Shown here: positions 26,415-36,883 of the stretch, in pieces
How the letters are laid out: every line of letters starts with the position of its first letter
Position numbering within the stretch: the first letter of the stretch is position 1
Source: a virus
DNA: 38,675 nucleotides
Virus record (IMG/VR): IMGVR_UViG_3300025646_000125
Location: 1 to 38,675 of that record
Strand: one strand, 5' to 3'
The notes under the pieces: model-generated
What the model was told of the DNA's origin: nothing
Databases searched by the model: none
Seen by the model: only the letters and a program-made list of their open reading frames with translations
Program-made: the position numbers and the translations under genes

Positions 26415-27239
26415 ATGAAAAAGGTAGGAGTCTACAACAACGTAAGCGATAAGCTTTTGAAAACAGCCCAACTAAAGAAGGGCGAGATGGCAGTATTCAA
26501 ATTGGTGCGTATGCGTCAGAAGCCTTGGGCACCAGGACAATGGTACATTCCAACTGTCAACGTTCCCAGTACTGACGTAATCTACGATCCATACGACGAC
26601 GAGTTCAAGGAGATCGCGTTCATCAAAAGTATCAAGCCGGACGGGAAGTTCGAACTGCAAGAGATCTGGGTAGGTCCAGATAGTCCGAGACAACCGGGGG
26701 CGATTGTGCTATCAGGAGACAACGCCAAGGACCGGGAACTGTACGAGTACCTGTTCTTGAGCAACTACTGGGATCGACAAGACCGAGATGAGAACAAAGA
26801 CCTTTTGCTAAGGTTGGAACGACCAGAGGAACAAGCAAAGGAAGAGAGAGAGCAGAGAGCAAAGATGATCGAGGCGGTAGTACTCGCACAGAAAATGAAG
26901 AAGTCAGACCTGATGGCGTTTATGGATGCAATGGGTCAGGACTCGGCACAATCGGAGGACATTATGCGAGACAAGGCAGAGAGCATGGCCGTAACCGACC
27001 CGGAGAAGTTCTTGAAACTTGCCAACTCGAATGAAACAAAGATCAAGTCCGTGGTAAGACGGGCAGCAAATATGAAACAGATCAGGTTCGATGCTTCGGT
27101 ATCAGCCTGGAGATGGACAGGAAACGAGGAAATTATTCTCAGCGTACCGCGAGGTAAAGATCGACACGATTTCTTCGTCCAGTTCTTGACGCAACACGAA
27201 AATGGTCCTGCAGTGCTTAGAGCACTGGAGGCTTTATAG
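26415..27239 (+). CDS. Virion-associated hypothetical protein, 274 aa
   Basis: MKKVGVYNNVSDKLLKTAQL, a first domain with many strands (FKLVRMRQKPWAPGQWYIPTVNVPSTDVIYDPYDDEFK), an acidic hinge, a helix with RERAEE-like repeats (LERPEEQAKEEREQRAKMIEAVVLAQKMKK), and a C-terminal HTH-like WRWTGNEEIILSVPRGK. By place after the capsid gene it could be a decoration or connector protein. Family not recognised. Confidence 0.72.
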   Translation: MKKVGVYNNVSDKLLKTAQLKKGEMAVFKLVRMRQKPWAPGQWYIPTVNVPSTDVIYDPYDDEFKEIAFIKSIKPDGKFELQEIWVGPDSPRQPGAIVLSGDNAKDRELYEYLFLSNYWDRQDRDENKDLLLRLERPEEQAKEEREQRAKMIEAVVLAQKMKKSDLMAFMDAMGQDSAQSEDIMRDKAESMAVTDPEKFLKLANSNETKIKSVVRRAANMKQIRFDASVSAWRWTGNEEIILSVPRGKDRHDFFVQFLTQHENGPAVLRALEAL

Positions 27240-27301
27240 TAGCTTGGTATATCATTTGGGTCATTCGCGTGGCCCTGATTTTTACCAAAACCAAAAACCA
27301 A

Positions 27302-28381
27302 ATGAGAAACCTATTTCTAGTATTACTCCTGATGGGATCGCTTGCTTTGAATGGGCAGGTGATCCCTTCAAACTTTCCGGTTCAAACCGCGCCGGACACA
27401 TCCAACTTTGAGTTCTACTCTCAGAAGGGCGGCAACCTGTACCGAACTAATCAGTACTACCTTGCGCCTTACTTTGAGCAGAGTCTATCCTTGTCGGGTG
27501 ATACACTGTACATCTCGAAGCAAGGCACCGATGGATTTGTTGTACTGAGTCCATATGAGCAAACGCTGTCATTGGATGGTAGCGATCTTTCGATCAGCGG
27601 CGGCAACACAGTAACTCTTCCGGCTGGCGGCAGCACACAAACACTCTCGGTAAGCAACGATTCACTGACGATCAGTGGCGGTAACACTATTGTATTGCCG
27701 CGCTATGCAACTTCTGACGGTTCTACAATTACCGGAGATGGGGCAGTGACGGCATTGTCTATCCCAACCGGAGGCGTAACAACTACTCAAATTCTGGACG
27801 GAACCATCGCAGAGGGAGATATAGCAAACGATGCAGTCACATTCGACAAACTACAAAATATCAGTGCAGCAAGGCTGCTTGGAAGAAGTTCTACTGGCAC
27901 TGGCTCGGTAGAGCAACTTACTATTGGATCTGGATTGCAACTATCTGGTGGGGTACTATCTTCTACGGCTAGTGGATCAGCGATCAGTTATATAGATTTT
28001 GCAGGTGGATGGAAGTTTGTATACCAAGGCAATAGCTTCCCTGTAGTTACCGGAACATCTGGTGTTTATACTATAACTGTGCCAAGCGGAACCAGCTTAC
28101 TATCCTTTAGATTAGCAGGGGGCAATAGCCGGTTGTCTGCTGGTGGAGACATAAGTATAACTATAACATGGAGTGGAGTATCTGTAAACAATGATGTTAC
28201 AGATGCCTTGTTCCCGGCAATCACTATCATTGAAACGGCCTCGGCAAACAACGTACAATTAAGCAACCAGGGAACAGGATACCAGATCACCCACCCAACA
28301 GTTGGAAGCGGATCGACTACTTCAGTAATTACAGGACTGAATGGCTTGGGAACATTCCACATCATTGGAAAAGTATACTAA
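27302..28381 (+). CDS. Signal-bearing fibre/adhesin protein 1
   Basis: 359 residues. N-terminus MRNLFLVLLLMGSLALNGQ is a Sec signal peptide. Then two similar units (SLDGSDLSISGGNTVTLPAG and SVSNDSLTISGGNTIVLPRY), a stretch of the tail-fibre type (DGTIAEGDIANDAVTFDKLQ, GSVEQLTIGSGLQLSGG) and a beta-rich end. The sequence style is that of Bacteroidota phage tail fibres. Its neighbours also carry signal peptides. The ATG at 27302 is chosen because it starts the signal. Confidence 0.78.
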   Translation: MRNLFLVLLLMGSLALNGQVIPSNFPVQTAPDTSNFEFYSQKGGNLYRTNQYYLAPYFEQSLSLSGDTLYISKQGTDGFVVLSPYEQTLSLDGSDLSISGGNTVTLPAGGSTQTLSVSNDSLTISGGNTIVLPRYATSDGSTITGDGAVTALSIPTGGVTTTQILDGTIAEGDIANDAVTFDKLQNISAARLLGRSSTGTGSVEQLTIGSGLQLSGGVLSSTASGSAISYIDFAGGWKFVYQGNSFPVVTGTSGVYTITVPSGTSLLSFRLAGGNSRLSAGGDISITITWSGVSVNNDVTDALFPAITIIETASANNVQLSNQGTGYQITHPTVGSGSTTSVITGLNGLGTFHIIGKVY

Positions 28382-28382
28382 C

Positions 28383-31300
28383 ATGAAATACCTCTTACCG
28401 ATATTGCTATTGATCCCGTTCTTGTCTTTTTCGCAAAAGGTGGAGAGGGATTTTACGGCAACGATAACCTTTGGTTCGTTCAGTGCAGTTAATGACTCTA
28501 CATTCCAGGGAGACATAACGATTAATGATCAGACAAATACGTATGACGGAAACGATGTAGCGGTTGGTCAGAGAGTATTCACTTCTTCAGGAAGAATGTA
28601 TCGAGTCTCTGCAGTTAATTCACAAGCCTTGTTTACGGCAAACGTAGACCTGATCGACATACAAGATTCAAAATACGCTTTTCCATCTGGAATTGGGCAA
28701 ATCTTTACAAAAACGACGAACTATGGTTTTGCTCTCTATACTCCAGATAATGCGAACGGCATAAGCCAGCAGTCCAAAAGCATTCTTGAATCACATAACT
28801 GGTTATTCCTTGATAGCATATTGATTAATGGTATTGGTTCGAACAGATACACTGTATCATCTGCAAGTCATGGATTTTCAGTTGGCGATCCAGTGGCCCC
28901 ATCTGCCGGTGGCTGGTACTTAGCCAATGCAAGTACCAGTGGAGATTCACTTCCATTGTCACTCGTTGTGTCAGCAACGGCCAACACATTCGACATATAT
29001 GTAGACACGATCACGCTAACCCAATATGATACGATCACTGTAGGCGACTACATATTTTTACACAAAAATGGATTAATGTATGACATACCCGATAGTCTTA
29101 ACTTACCAGTTGCTAGAAAGATAAACTCTTCCAATGTATTTCACATCCTTGATTGGCGACCATACTCTATATACTCAAGCATAATTTCTGGTGGATCTAG
29201 TGGCACAGATAATCAAACAGCAGCAGAGGTTCCTATTTCTGACGCTGGTGGTAATTACATTGGGACAGATGTTGAGGCGGCACTTGCTGAAGTTGCTGAC
29301 TCAATTGCTCAACATAGAACTGAATTAGATGCTATAACTGTGTCCGGGGTTTCTGATGGTGATAAAGGAGACATTACTGTATCCGGGGGTGGGTCCACAT
29401 GGAACATTGACTCTGGAGTTGTTGGTCCGACAGAACTTGCTTCTACCGCAGTTACACCTGGAGCATATACCAATGCTAACATTACTGTTGATGCCGATGG
29501 CCGGATTACAGCAGCCGCCAATGGAAGCACAGCGGGCGCAGAAATCAACGACCTTACCAGTTCCGTTACATGGGCAAATATTCCAGACGCGAATGTGTCA
29601 GAATCAGCAGTCACTCAACATGAAGCGGCTTTAAGCATTACTGAAAGTCAGATTAGTGACTTGGAACACTCTACAGTCGCAATCGTTGACACTTACAACC
29701 AGATTCGCGACAGCACAAAAAACGTACTTGGTTATTTTGTTACAAATCCAAGAAATAGAGGGTTTTTTATTCGTTCAAATGAAATCCTATCTGATAACGG
29801 AATGACTGTAATTGTAGACGGGGCGGGCACGGCGTACCAACGAACAGGTATTGCCGCAGATATTATGATGAAATGGGCAGAGGAAAAAGGCAGTTGGGAA
29901 AGTGTAGTTACTGCATTTGGTTTAGCCGGTGAAGTCGGAGCAAAAAGAGTTATTTTTGAGGATACTACGTATATCTGCACGACCGGAATAACTAACTCCA
30001 CAGGCTTTGAATTGATTGGGAATAATACGGTCTTAAAAATGGCTAACCAGGTAAGGGACACTATATTGATTGGGGCGGCAGCAAGCAACCAAATTACTGT
30101 CAATGACGGTAGCAAATTTCAAGTTAGTCAAGTCGTTAGCATTATAACAGACAACACCTTGTCTGGATTGCGTCAATTTTCCGATGATTCGTTTGGGGCT
30201 AGAATTATCAATATTACTAACAACACCCTAACGTTAGAAAAAACCCTTAAAGCTAACGAGGCTGGAAATTCAGTAATTGAAAACAACTCTATGTTTTACA
30301 TCCAGACACCTGGAGGATTAAAATTAAAAAACTTAACAATAGATGGAAATCGAAAAAACAGGACGGGAAATTACGGTTGGGTGCTTGGCTCTATTATTGA
30401 AACTAACAAGCACACTATTGCAGATAGCGTCAAGTTTAAAAACATTGTTCATACCGTCAACATAGGCCCATCGGCTGAATTTTACAATTGCAGCTTTGAT
30501 TCTTTAGCAACCGCAATTCATTTATCAACTCAAAATGTTGTAGACCCGTCTTTGCGCCAAAAAACGATATTTCGAGATTGTGATGTTAGGTATAGCGGCT
30601 TAAACGCAACAGAATGTAACCATTGCGAAGCTCTTATCACATATAGTAATGCAGGATATAATGTGCTAGTAGAAAATGCGAAAGTTTTTTATCCGCGTTC
30701 GTCAATTGTTTCTCCATTTTCCAATGATGATGACGGACTAGTTATAAGGAACTGTAATTTTATAGGCGACGAAGATTCCAACAGTACCGCTATACTGTTC
30801 CAGCAGAACACAGGAAGTCCAAATTCAACTGATGATAAAAATGACATCAGGATAGAGAATTGTATTTTTGATAGAGTTGGTAATATTAATATGGCTGGCC
30901 TAACAAGTACAGACCGGCGCGGTTTTTACCGCCTTAAATTCAAAAACAATGTGGTTCGAAATGGAATCTTGCGTTTTCAGGCGGTTGCTAATGCAGATGT
31001 GAGCGATAATCTAATATATTTTGATTCTCTATTTGATTACGCCAAGCACAAAATATCGGGACTGGCAAATGATACCGATAATGCGGGGGTGGTGTGGGGA
31101 TCAGGTTGTACAGACATAACCTTCAATAACAACAAAATATACTCCCTGAATGGAGATACAGATCTTTTTTTAGGCGTGTCAATCCAGCGAGGAAATAGAT
31201 GGAGGATGAGGGGAGGAGAAATCCTAGGGTTTAAAATTGGTCTTTCAGCTTATGACAACGCTAATGAAGGCGCAACGGCAAGAAGTGTTGAGCTAGACGG

Positions 31301-31775
31301 CGTATTGATAGAGGTAGAGGGTAAAGCCGATCCAGTTGAAGAACCTATTGCTGTAGGCGCAAGGATAAGCAGAGGTAACACAGTAAGAAACTGTACGATT
31401 CGCGCATCAAAAGGAAACGGGTTTTTAGCGTACCCTATACAGACCGCAATGAATAATTATAATGTGTCTGATTCCGTTGGTGTTTTTGTGATAAATAACC
31501 GGCTGGAAACAGATACAACAGCATTGGTTGGAGCCGTGCCTGGATTGGCTAATAATAATAATTCGGTGTGGATGGGCAATTATGGTTTTTCAAGTACTGG
31601 ATCTGCGACAACTCCGGGCCAAACCGGGTTTGGAAGTGACATAATTCATAATTCCATTACGCCACAAATCTCGAATAGCATTTTTATTAATAATTACATC
31701 TGGAAAAACACAATATTTGAGCCTATCACAATTACGTTACCTGAATATCTTAATTTAGTTGTAATAGATGACTAA
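28383..31775 (+). CDS. Signal-bearing tailspike with beta-helix
   Basis: 1130 residues from MKYLLPILLLIPFLSFSQ (signal). The N-terminal module (20-110) resembles that of the 32834 gene (NDSTF...RVFTSSGRMYRVSAV). A fibre-like linker follows (GDKGDITVSGGGSTWNIDSG, VDADGRITAAANGS). The large C-terminal part (from about 470) has a right-handed parallel beta-helix look: many short NNTxxI or NCSF rungs (GNTVRNCTIRASKGN, FNNNKIYSLNGD). A glycan-binding or depolymerase tailspike is likely. The catalytic residues are not evident. Confidence 0.8.
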   Translation: MKYLLPILLLIPFLSFSQKVERDFTATITFGSFSAVNDSTFQGDITINDQTNTYDGNDVAVGQRVFTSSGRMYRVSAVNSQALFTANVDLIDIQDSKYAFPSGIGQIFTKTTNYGFALYTPDNANGISQQSKSILESHNWLFLDSILINGIGSNRYTVSSASHGFSVGDPVAPSAGGWYLANASTSGDSLPLSLVVSATANTFDIYVDTITLTQYDTITVGDYIFLHKNGLMYDIPDSLNLPVARKINSSNVFHILDWRPYSIYSSIISGGSSGTDNQTAAEVPISDAGGNYIGTDVEAALAEVADSIAQHRTELDAITVSGVSDGDKGDITVSGGGSTWNIDSGVVGPTELASTAVTPGAYTNANITVDADGRITAAANGSTAGAEINDLTSSVTWANIPDANVSESAVTQHEAALSITESQISDLEHSTVAIVDTYNQIRDSTKNVLGYFVTNPRNRGFFIRSNEILSDNGMTVIVDGAGTAYQRTGIAADIMMKWAEEKGSWESVVTAFGLAGEVGAKRVIFEDTTYICTTGITNSTGFELIGNNTVLKMANQVRDTILIGAAASNQITVNDGSKFQVSQVVSIITDNTLSGLRQFSDDSFGARIINITNNTLTLEKTLKANEAGNSVIENNSMFYIQTPGGLKLKNLTIDGNRKNRTGNYGWVLGSIIETNKHTIADSVKFKNIVHTVNIGPSAEFYNCSFDSLATAIHLSTQNVVDPSLRQKTIFRDCDVRYSGLNATECNHCEALITYSNAGYNVLVENAKVFYPRSSIVSPFSNDDDGLVIRNCNFIGDEDSNSTAILFQQNTGSPNSTDDKNDIRIENCIFDRVGNINMAGLTSTDRRGFYRLKFKNNVVRNGILRFQAVANADVSDNLIYFDSLFDYAKHKISGLANDTDNAGVVWGSGCTDITFNNNKIYSLNGDTDLFLGVSIQRGNRWRMRGGEILGFKIGLSAYDNANEGATARSVELDGVLIEVEGKADPVEEPIAVGARISRGNTVRNCTIRASKGNGFLAYPIQTAMNNYNVSDSVGVFVINNRLETDTTALVGAVPGLANNNNSVWMGNYGFSSTGSATTPGQTGFGSDIIHNSITPQISNSIFINNYIWKNTIFEPITITLPEYLNLVVIDD

Positions 31776-31793
31776 AAGACTAAGAATAGTACG

Positions 31794-32837
31794 ATGAATA
31801 AACTAATAACAATATTACTTCTAACTCTATCCATATCTGCCTATTCCCAGAATGGTAGCAAGGTAATCGGTGGTGGTCAAAGCAGTTCCGGTGGTATTGG
31901 GGCCACTGACCAGTCACTTACCGGAAACAGATTGCTAAATGGAACTGGATTTTTCAATCTCACCATTGACTCACTGCCTGTGTTTAGCCTAAGGTCAAAT
32001 GAGATCTACATCACTGATGACTCTACAGATGTCTTAAACATAGTTGGCGCAACTACCAAGTATAGAAAAGAAAACGCAGGATACTCCAGAGTCAACTCAC
32101 TGGGTCTGGACTTTTTGTACTTCCAGAATACAAATGGCAGTGATGAGTTTCATCGGTTGTCTATAGATGAAGAGTCTCTTGGCCTTTCTTCCAAGAGGAA
32201 AGAAGTTGTCGGTAATGCAAGTTATGGATCTGAAGCGACCTTTGATCCAGACTTCCTTGACTTTAATATGTCAGATTCTTTATCAGCATCAAGGGCTAAG
32301 ATTCGACTAGCTAGAGACAAGATCACTATTACAGCACCGGACTCATTGGTACTTGATATTGGTGCGGAGACTTACGACGAAGACCTGAATACCGTACTGG
32401 CGATTGACACCGACACAAAGAGACTATACTACAAAACCGTAGAAATTGGACTAGTCAGCTACGACACATATGCCTCTGGCTTGGTGTCCACCACACTAAG
32501 CCGATTCGGTGGCTCTGCAACGACCATAACAAACCCATCCACAGGACAATACAATTACACTATAGCAAGTACATCACACGCGCTATCAATAGACTTTGAA
32601 GGTAATAACGCGAACCTGAATGGATTAAACGAATTGGTGCTTGTAATCAACAACACGGCCAACTCAAGAGACAGGATCTTCAACATACAAATCATAAATA
32701 AATCTGGCGACTCACAAGTAAACTCGTTCGCTACTGGAACGAACTACACTCAAGTAGTAAGTGGGTACATAACAACCATCACTATACCGAACATGAACGG
32801 CTTTGGTGCTAGTGGATACAAAGTGATGCTTCGATGA
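31794..32837 (+). CDS. Signal-bearing fibre/adhesin protein 2
   Basis: 347 residues beginning MNKLITILLLTLSISAYSQ (signal). After a Gly/Ser-rich linker (GGGQSSSGGIGATD) come strand-rich repeats (NEIYITDDSTDVLNIVG) and a C-terminal domain with SRDRIFNIQIINKSGDSQ. Probably a tail-associated adhesin or a spike base. ATGA overlaps the next gene. Confidence 0.75.
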   Translation: MNKLITILLLTLSISAYSQNGSKVIGGGQSSSGGIGATDQSLTGNRLLNGTGFFNLTIDSLPVFSLRSNEIYITDDSTDVLNIVGATTKYRKENAGYSRVNSLGLDFLYFQNTNGSDEFHRLSIDEESLGLSSKRKEVVGNASYGSEATFDPDFLDFNMSDSLSASRAKIRLARDKITITAPDSLVLDIGAETYDEDLNTVLAIDTDTKRLYYKTVEIGLVSYDTYASGLVSTTLSRFGGSATTITNPSTGQYNYTIASTSHALSIDFEGNNANLNGLNELVLVINNTANSRDRIFNIQIINKSGDSQVNSFATGTNYTQVVSGYITTITIPNMNGFGASGYKVMLR

Positions 32838-35800
32838 GATATACCCTTCTTGCCATATCCCTTTTTTTATCAATCCATCTGAGTGCTCAATTCAGAATGG
32901 TTGGAGAAGGCGCGTGGACTATCGTAAATGATTCTACCTATTCAGCTACGATTGAGTTCTATGGAGACTTAACCGGAATGTCATACTTGGCCACGAATAT
33001 CGCTGACACAATGCGCGTGTTCACCGGCACAGAGCAGATGTATCAAATTACTACTGTAGGTGCAACGACATTTGGTTCTGCTGAGTTAGTGGTAATAGAG
33101 TTGAATGGAAATCACGGCAAACCCATTGGGCAGGTCATGGTTTACGATCCGGCTGGAAAGACTACGATCCCACAGGTGCCCTTTGGATCGACCGGATCGA
33201 CGGCGCAAATTCAGGCAGCTATTGATACTTATAATGCTAGGCTTTTAGCGACGGGCGGCGTAGACCTGACACCATACTCCACGACCTTGGAAATGAGACA
33301 GGAAATCAGTGACTCTATCGCAACGGTAACAGGATTAGCAGATGGCGATAAGGGAGACATAAGTGTTTCAGGATCGGGTTCAACCTGGACGATAGATGCC
33401 AATGCAGTGGACGCTGACAACATCGCCACTAATGCCGTAGGATCTGACGAGATAGCGCCCAGCGGCGTAGCTGCCGGCAGTTACACAGCAGCGAGTGTGA
33501 CAGTTGACCAGGATGGCCGAATCACATCGGCTACCTCGAACACTACCTTAGTCAATCGCACGGAATTATCGGATAGCACGGCGGCGATACGAAGCGACAT
33601 TCCAGGACAGGAAGAGGTCGAGGATTTTGTCGGGGGCATGATTGCGTCTGGAGGTGGAATTAATACTTCTTATGATGATGCAGGTGGGCTTCTTACGATT
33701 TCTGCCGATAGCTCAGTGATGGCGACAGTTTCGGCGGTGCGGGATTCGGCGGCGGCGATTCGGAGTGCAATAACAGCGGCAACGCCTCTAAGCCTAACTG
33801 ATGCTGTTTTTTCAATTGCCCCAACTTACGAAGAGCCGGAAAAGCCAACGCGCCCGGAGGTGTTTGATTATTATATTGATCCATCCGGCGGCAATGACAC
33901 TAACGCCGGAACAAGCCGAACGGCGGCTTTTCAAACGTCTACGCCATTTAATACACTGATGTCGTCATGGTCAGGCGCTGACACGGTAGATGTATTAATG
34001 ATGGAAGGCACGCACACCGAGACTATTAGAACCGCATCCGCAATAGGAACTTATACCGTTTTTCGATTTTGGACGCAAGGAGATGTAGTACTCGATAGAG
34101 ATTTGTCAACGACAGGCGACGAATCCGGGTTTTCAGTCGGTGGAATCAATAACGAATTTCAGATAATTGGACCGATCATAATTAGAGATATATTCAATAA
34201 CGGGCTTTCCACATTCGATGCGACAAAAGCATACATATGGGATGCAACAATAATCAATGCAGATGATGGATTGAGTGCTCACGGAAGTAGCACTATGTAT
34301 GCAATTAACGTAAATGTAAGCGACTGCCGGAAGTATGCCATTGCACACGTTTCAACGTCAGATACTTATCACTGGAGGGTAACGGCTACCGGCAAAACCG
34401 GCGCTACCGGCGGGCTTTCTCTCATTGATTCGGGATGTACAGGATATTTCAACGAATGCGTTTTCCTTCCCCCGCCCGGCTCGACAGGCAAAGGGCCGGA
34501 GAGTGTAGGAACCGGCGCAAGTTTATACGAAAATTGTTTCATTGGTATGGACACAATGACCGGAACATGGAGCGATTACCTGAAATTAGAAACGGCTACA
34601 ATTTCGCACTCTTATATCAATGCAAAGCTTTCCTTTTACCTGAATACCGTTTTTGACCATGTTTATGGAAAATTGACTATTAGGCCACGCGGCCCGCAAA
34701 CCGATACACTAACAATAAAAAACTGCGCAATAACGCAGGCTTACGAATCCGGGCGGCTTCTTAATATGAATTTCTACTCATATCCGACCGAAGCGGGCGG
34801 GGTGATCATTTTCCAAGACAATATTTTCCAAGGGTTTGCACAGACCTATTGGGCAACTTCGGCGGCGGCGGGCGCTTACGTGGATAGTACGTACATTTTT
34901 CGCAACAATGTTTTGTTCAATAATACAACCAACTACACCAACATAAGCGACCCTGGCACGGATATAACCGGCAACCCAGATCTGTACACCGCCGCGCCAA
35001 CAAGCCGAAATTATTACGAGTACACACACAGCACAGCGAGCAGTGCAGTTAACGCGGGATGGAATGGCGACGATTGTGGACTAGGTGAAACAAACACTAC
35101 TTTTTTCGAGTATGAAGCAAAGTTAGACAGGAATGGAGATGTTAAACTAGCACGAAACCCAACTAGCATAGTAAATAATATCACAAACAACACCGGCGCA
35201 ACGTACACGGCGAGCGATGGCGTGAAAATTGACGTTGACAATATAGAACTAGATATTAATACATTAACGCAGGTCGGGGTAGACACATCCGATTTTTTGG
35301 CTGTTTGGCATCCAGCCACTAGCAATCACCGAAAACTGAAAATAAGCGATTTAAGGGATATAGAAGCAGAGCAAGGATTAAGGTCAGTACTTGGATCAAT
35401 TAGATTAGGAATGCCGAGCGCAAATTACGGCAATCCGCTTTTGCAGCACAGGCAAATCAATCTTAATAACGCAGGAACTTCATACGATTTGATGGTTGTT
35501 GATAGCAATGATACAAGCGGAAGAACAGGAGGTTTATTGATAACAGACGACGCTAGCGATGCTGTGGTATCTACCACAGGAAAGCTACACATCAAAGGAC
35601 GCGCCGACGATCAGGCAATGATGACTTTCATGCCTACGTTTGGAGATGGCAGAAGCGGGAACACAGAAATAGCGGCACAGATTGAATTTTGGAGCAATAC
35701 AGTAGGATTTGGAACACGCAAAAGCGAAATAAGAGCGTACGGAATTGGTACTCAATCGAGCCTCGCGTTTTTCACTAACGACGGCGATGGCGGCACAGTG

Positions 35801-36283
35801 CAAGCAGTAAATATCCGATACGACGGAAACGTAGGCATAAGAACCGGCACTATAACAAGCCCAACGGCAAAATTACACATTGCCGCCGGTAGCGCAACAG
35901 CAAGCACCGCGCCGCTGAAAATCGCGGAAGGAACAAACCTAACTACGCCGGAAGATGGCGCAATAGAGCACACCACAGACAATCTCCATTTTACGGCGGG
36001 TTCAACTCGCTACACACTTGCCAAAACGTTGACGGCTACGGCTACACTTGATTTTGGAAGCACTGCATCGCAGACTACCGCCGATCTTACAATAACCGTG
36101 ACCGGCGCGGCAACCGGCGACGCGGTAAGCCTTGGTGTTCCTGTCGAAAGCGTGGTGTCAGATAGTTCATTTTCGGCATGGGTGAGCGCCGCTAATACGG
36201 TAACGGTTCGATTCAGTAATCATAGCGCCAGCGCACTTGACCCGGCTAGTGGAACATTCCGCGCCGTGGTCATTAAATACTAA
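32834..36283 (+). CDS. Signal-bearing tailspike with beta-helix, 1149 aa
   Basis: Begins MRYTLLAISLFLSIHLSAQ (signal), then a module similar to residues 20-110 of the 28383 protein, then fibre linkers (GDKGDISVSGSGSTWTIDAN, VDQDGRITSATSNT). From about 340, YYIDPSGGNDTNAGTSR and repeated rungs form a beta-helix spike; the C-terminus (LRSVLGSIRLGM and ASATA-type repeats, then ATLDFGSTASQTTADLTITV) is a fibre-like end domain. DNA of the second half (about 33700-36200) is richer in GCG and GGC codons than the first, suggesting separate origin. Confidence 0.8.
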   Translation: MRYTLLAISLFLSIHLSAQFRMVGEGAWTIVNDSTYSATIEFYGDLTGMSYLATNIADTMRVFTGTEQMYQITTVGATTFGSAELVVIELNGNHGKPIGQVMVYDPAGKTTIPQVPFGSTGSTAQIQAAIDTYNARLLATGGVDLTPYSTTLEMRQEISDSIATVTGLADGDKGDISVSGSGSTWTIDANAVDADNIATNAVGSDEIAPSGVAAGSYTAASVTVDQDGRITSATSNTTLVNRTELSDSTAAIRSDIPGQEEVEDFVGGMIASGGGINTSYDDAGGLLTISADSSVMATVSAVRDSAAAIRSAITAATPLSLTDAVFSIAPTYEEPEKPTRPEVFDYYIDPSGGNDTNAGTSRTAAFQTSTPFNTLMSSWSGADTVDVLMMEGTHTETIRTASAIGTYTVFRFWTQGDVVLDRDLSTTGDESGFSVGGINNEFQIIGPIIIRDIFNNGLSTFDATKAYIWDATIINADDGLSAHGSSTMYAINVNVSDCRKYAIAHVSTSDTYHWRVTATGKTGATGGLSLIDSGCTGYFNECVFLPPPGSTGKGPESVGTGASLYENCFIGMDTMTGTWSDYLKLETATISHSYINAKLSFYLNTVFDHVYGKLTIRPRGPQTDTLTIKNCAITQAYESGRLLNMNFYSYPTEAGGVIIFQDNIFQGFAQTYWATSAAAGAYVDSTYIFRNNVLFNNTTNYTNISDPGTDITGNPDLYTAAPTSRNYYEYTHSTASSAVNAGWNGDDCGLGETNTTFFEYEAKLDRNGDVKLARNPTSIVNNITNNTGATYTASDGVKIDVDNIELDINTLTQVGVDTSDFLAVWHPATSNHRKLKISDLRDIEAEQGLRSVLGSIRLGMPSANYGNPLLQHRQINLNNAGTSYDLMVVDSNDTSGRTGGLLITDDASDAVVSTTGKLHIKGRADDQAMMTFMPTFGDGRSGNTEIAAQIEFWSNTVGFGTRKSEIRAYGIGTQSSLAFFTNDGDGGTVQAVNIRYDGNVGIRTGTITSPTAKLHIAAGSATASTAPLKIAEGTNLTTPEDGAIEHTTDNLHFTAGSTRYTLAKTLTATATLDFGSTASQTTADLTITVTGAATGDAVSLGVPVESVVSDSSFSAWVSAANTVTVRFSNHSASALDPASGTFRAVVIKY

Positions 36284-36287
36284 CACC

Positions 36288-36821
36288 ATGATCTATGAAA
36301 TCAAAAAAGGACAAAAAGACTGGAAACCCGTAGAGTTCCCATGCATATACTTCCCCAGAGTGGGCAGTCAATGGATCTTCGACATCGAGTTTACAGAGTC
36401 CTGCTACTACAACTGGTTGCCGGACATGGACCAGCACGACTACAACAAGATCGGTGGTGTTACTAACGCTCTATCCTTGAACAATGTAGACAATGCATTG
36501 ATAGGTTGGAGGCCGTCACTAATGGCCAAAAACTTATTTGAGATCGTTCCATACTTTAACGTAGGATCGGCATTTGAGATTGGTAATCCACTAATCACCG
36601 GGCCGGGCGTAACAAATAGGGTAATAATCACATACAAGGGCGACAAAACCTTTGAGACACAGATCGAGTCAATGGAACCAATGGAAAGAAAGCTCAATAA
36701 GTTCTGGTTCGGAAGAAGAATAGGCATGAACATGGGCGGTGCTAATAACGCACCCGGCCCTTATGGTGGAGTAGCCAGCCAAGATATGGAGATGTATGTG
36801 ACGTATTGGTATGTGAGGTAG
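36288..36821 (+). CDS. Hypothetical virion protein, 177 aa
   Basis: Start at MIYEIKKGQKDWKPVEFPCI (ATG 36288); an earlier in-frame ATG lies inside the spike gene. Strand-rich (FPCIYFPRVGSQWIFDIEFTESCYYNW), with GFVGSAFEIGNP-like loops. Possibly a tail or head-tail component; unassigned. Separated from the spike by four bases. Confidence 0.72.
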   Translation: MIYEIKKGQKDWKPVEFPCIYFPRVGSQWIFDIEFTESCYYNWLPDMDQHDYNKIGGVTNALSLNNVDNALIGWRPSLMAKNLFEIVPYFNVGSAFEIGNPLITGPGVTNRVIITYKGDKTFETQIESMEPMERKLNKFWFGRRIGMNMGGANNAPGPYGGVASQDMEMYVTYWYVR

Positions 36822-36883
36822 ATTTCCGCTAAGATTGCGACGACCAACTAACAAACCACTATATTGTGGTAAAATACAACAAC

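Noticed and set aside
28383-31775. Pectate lyase or other named depolymerase call for the spike
   Set aside because: The repeated rungs support a beta-helix, but no catalytic residue pattern is clear enough to name an enzyme.
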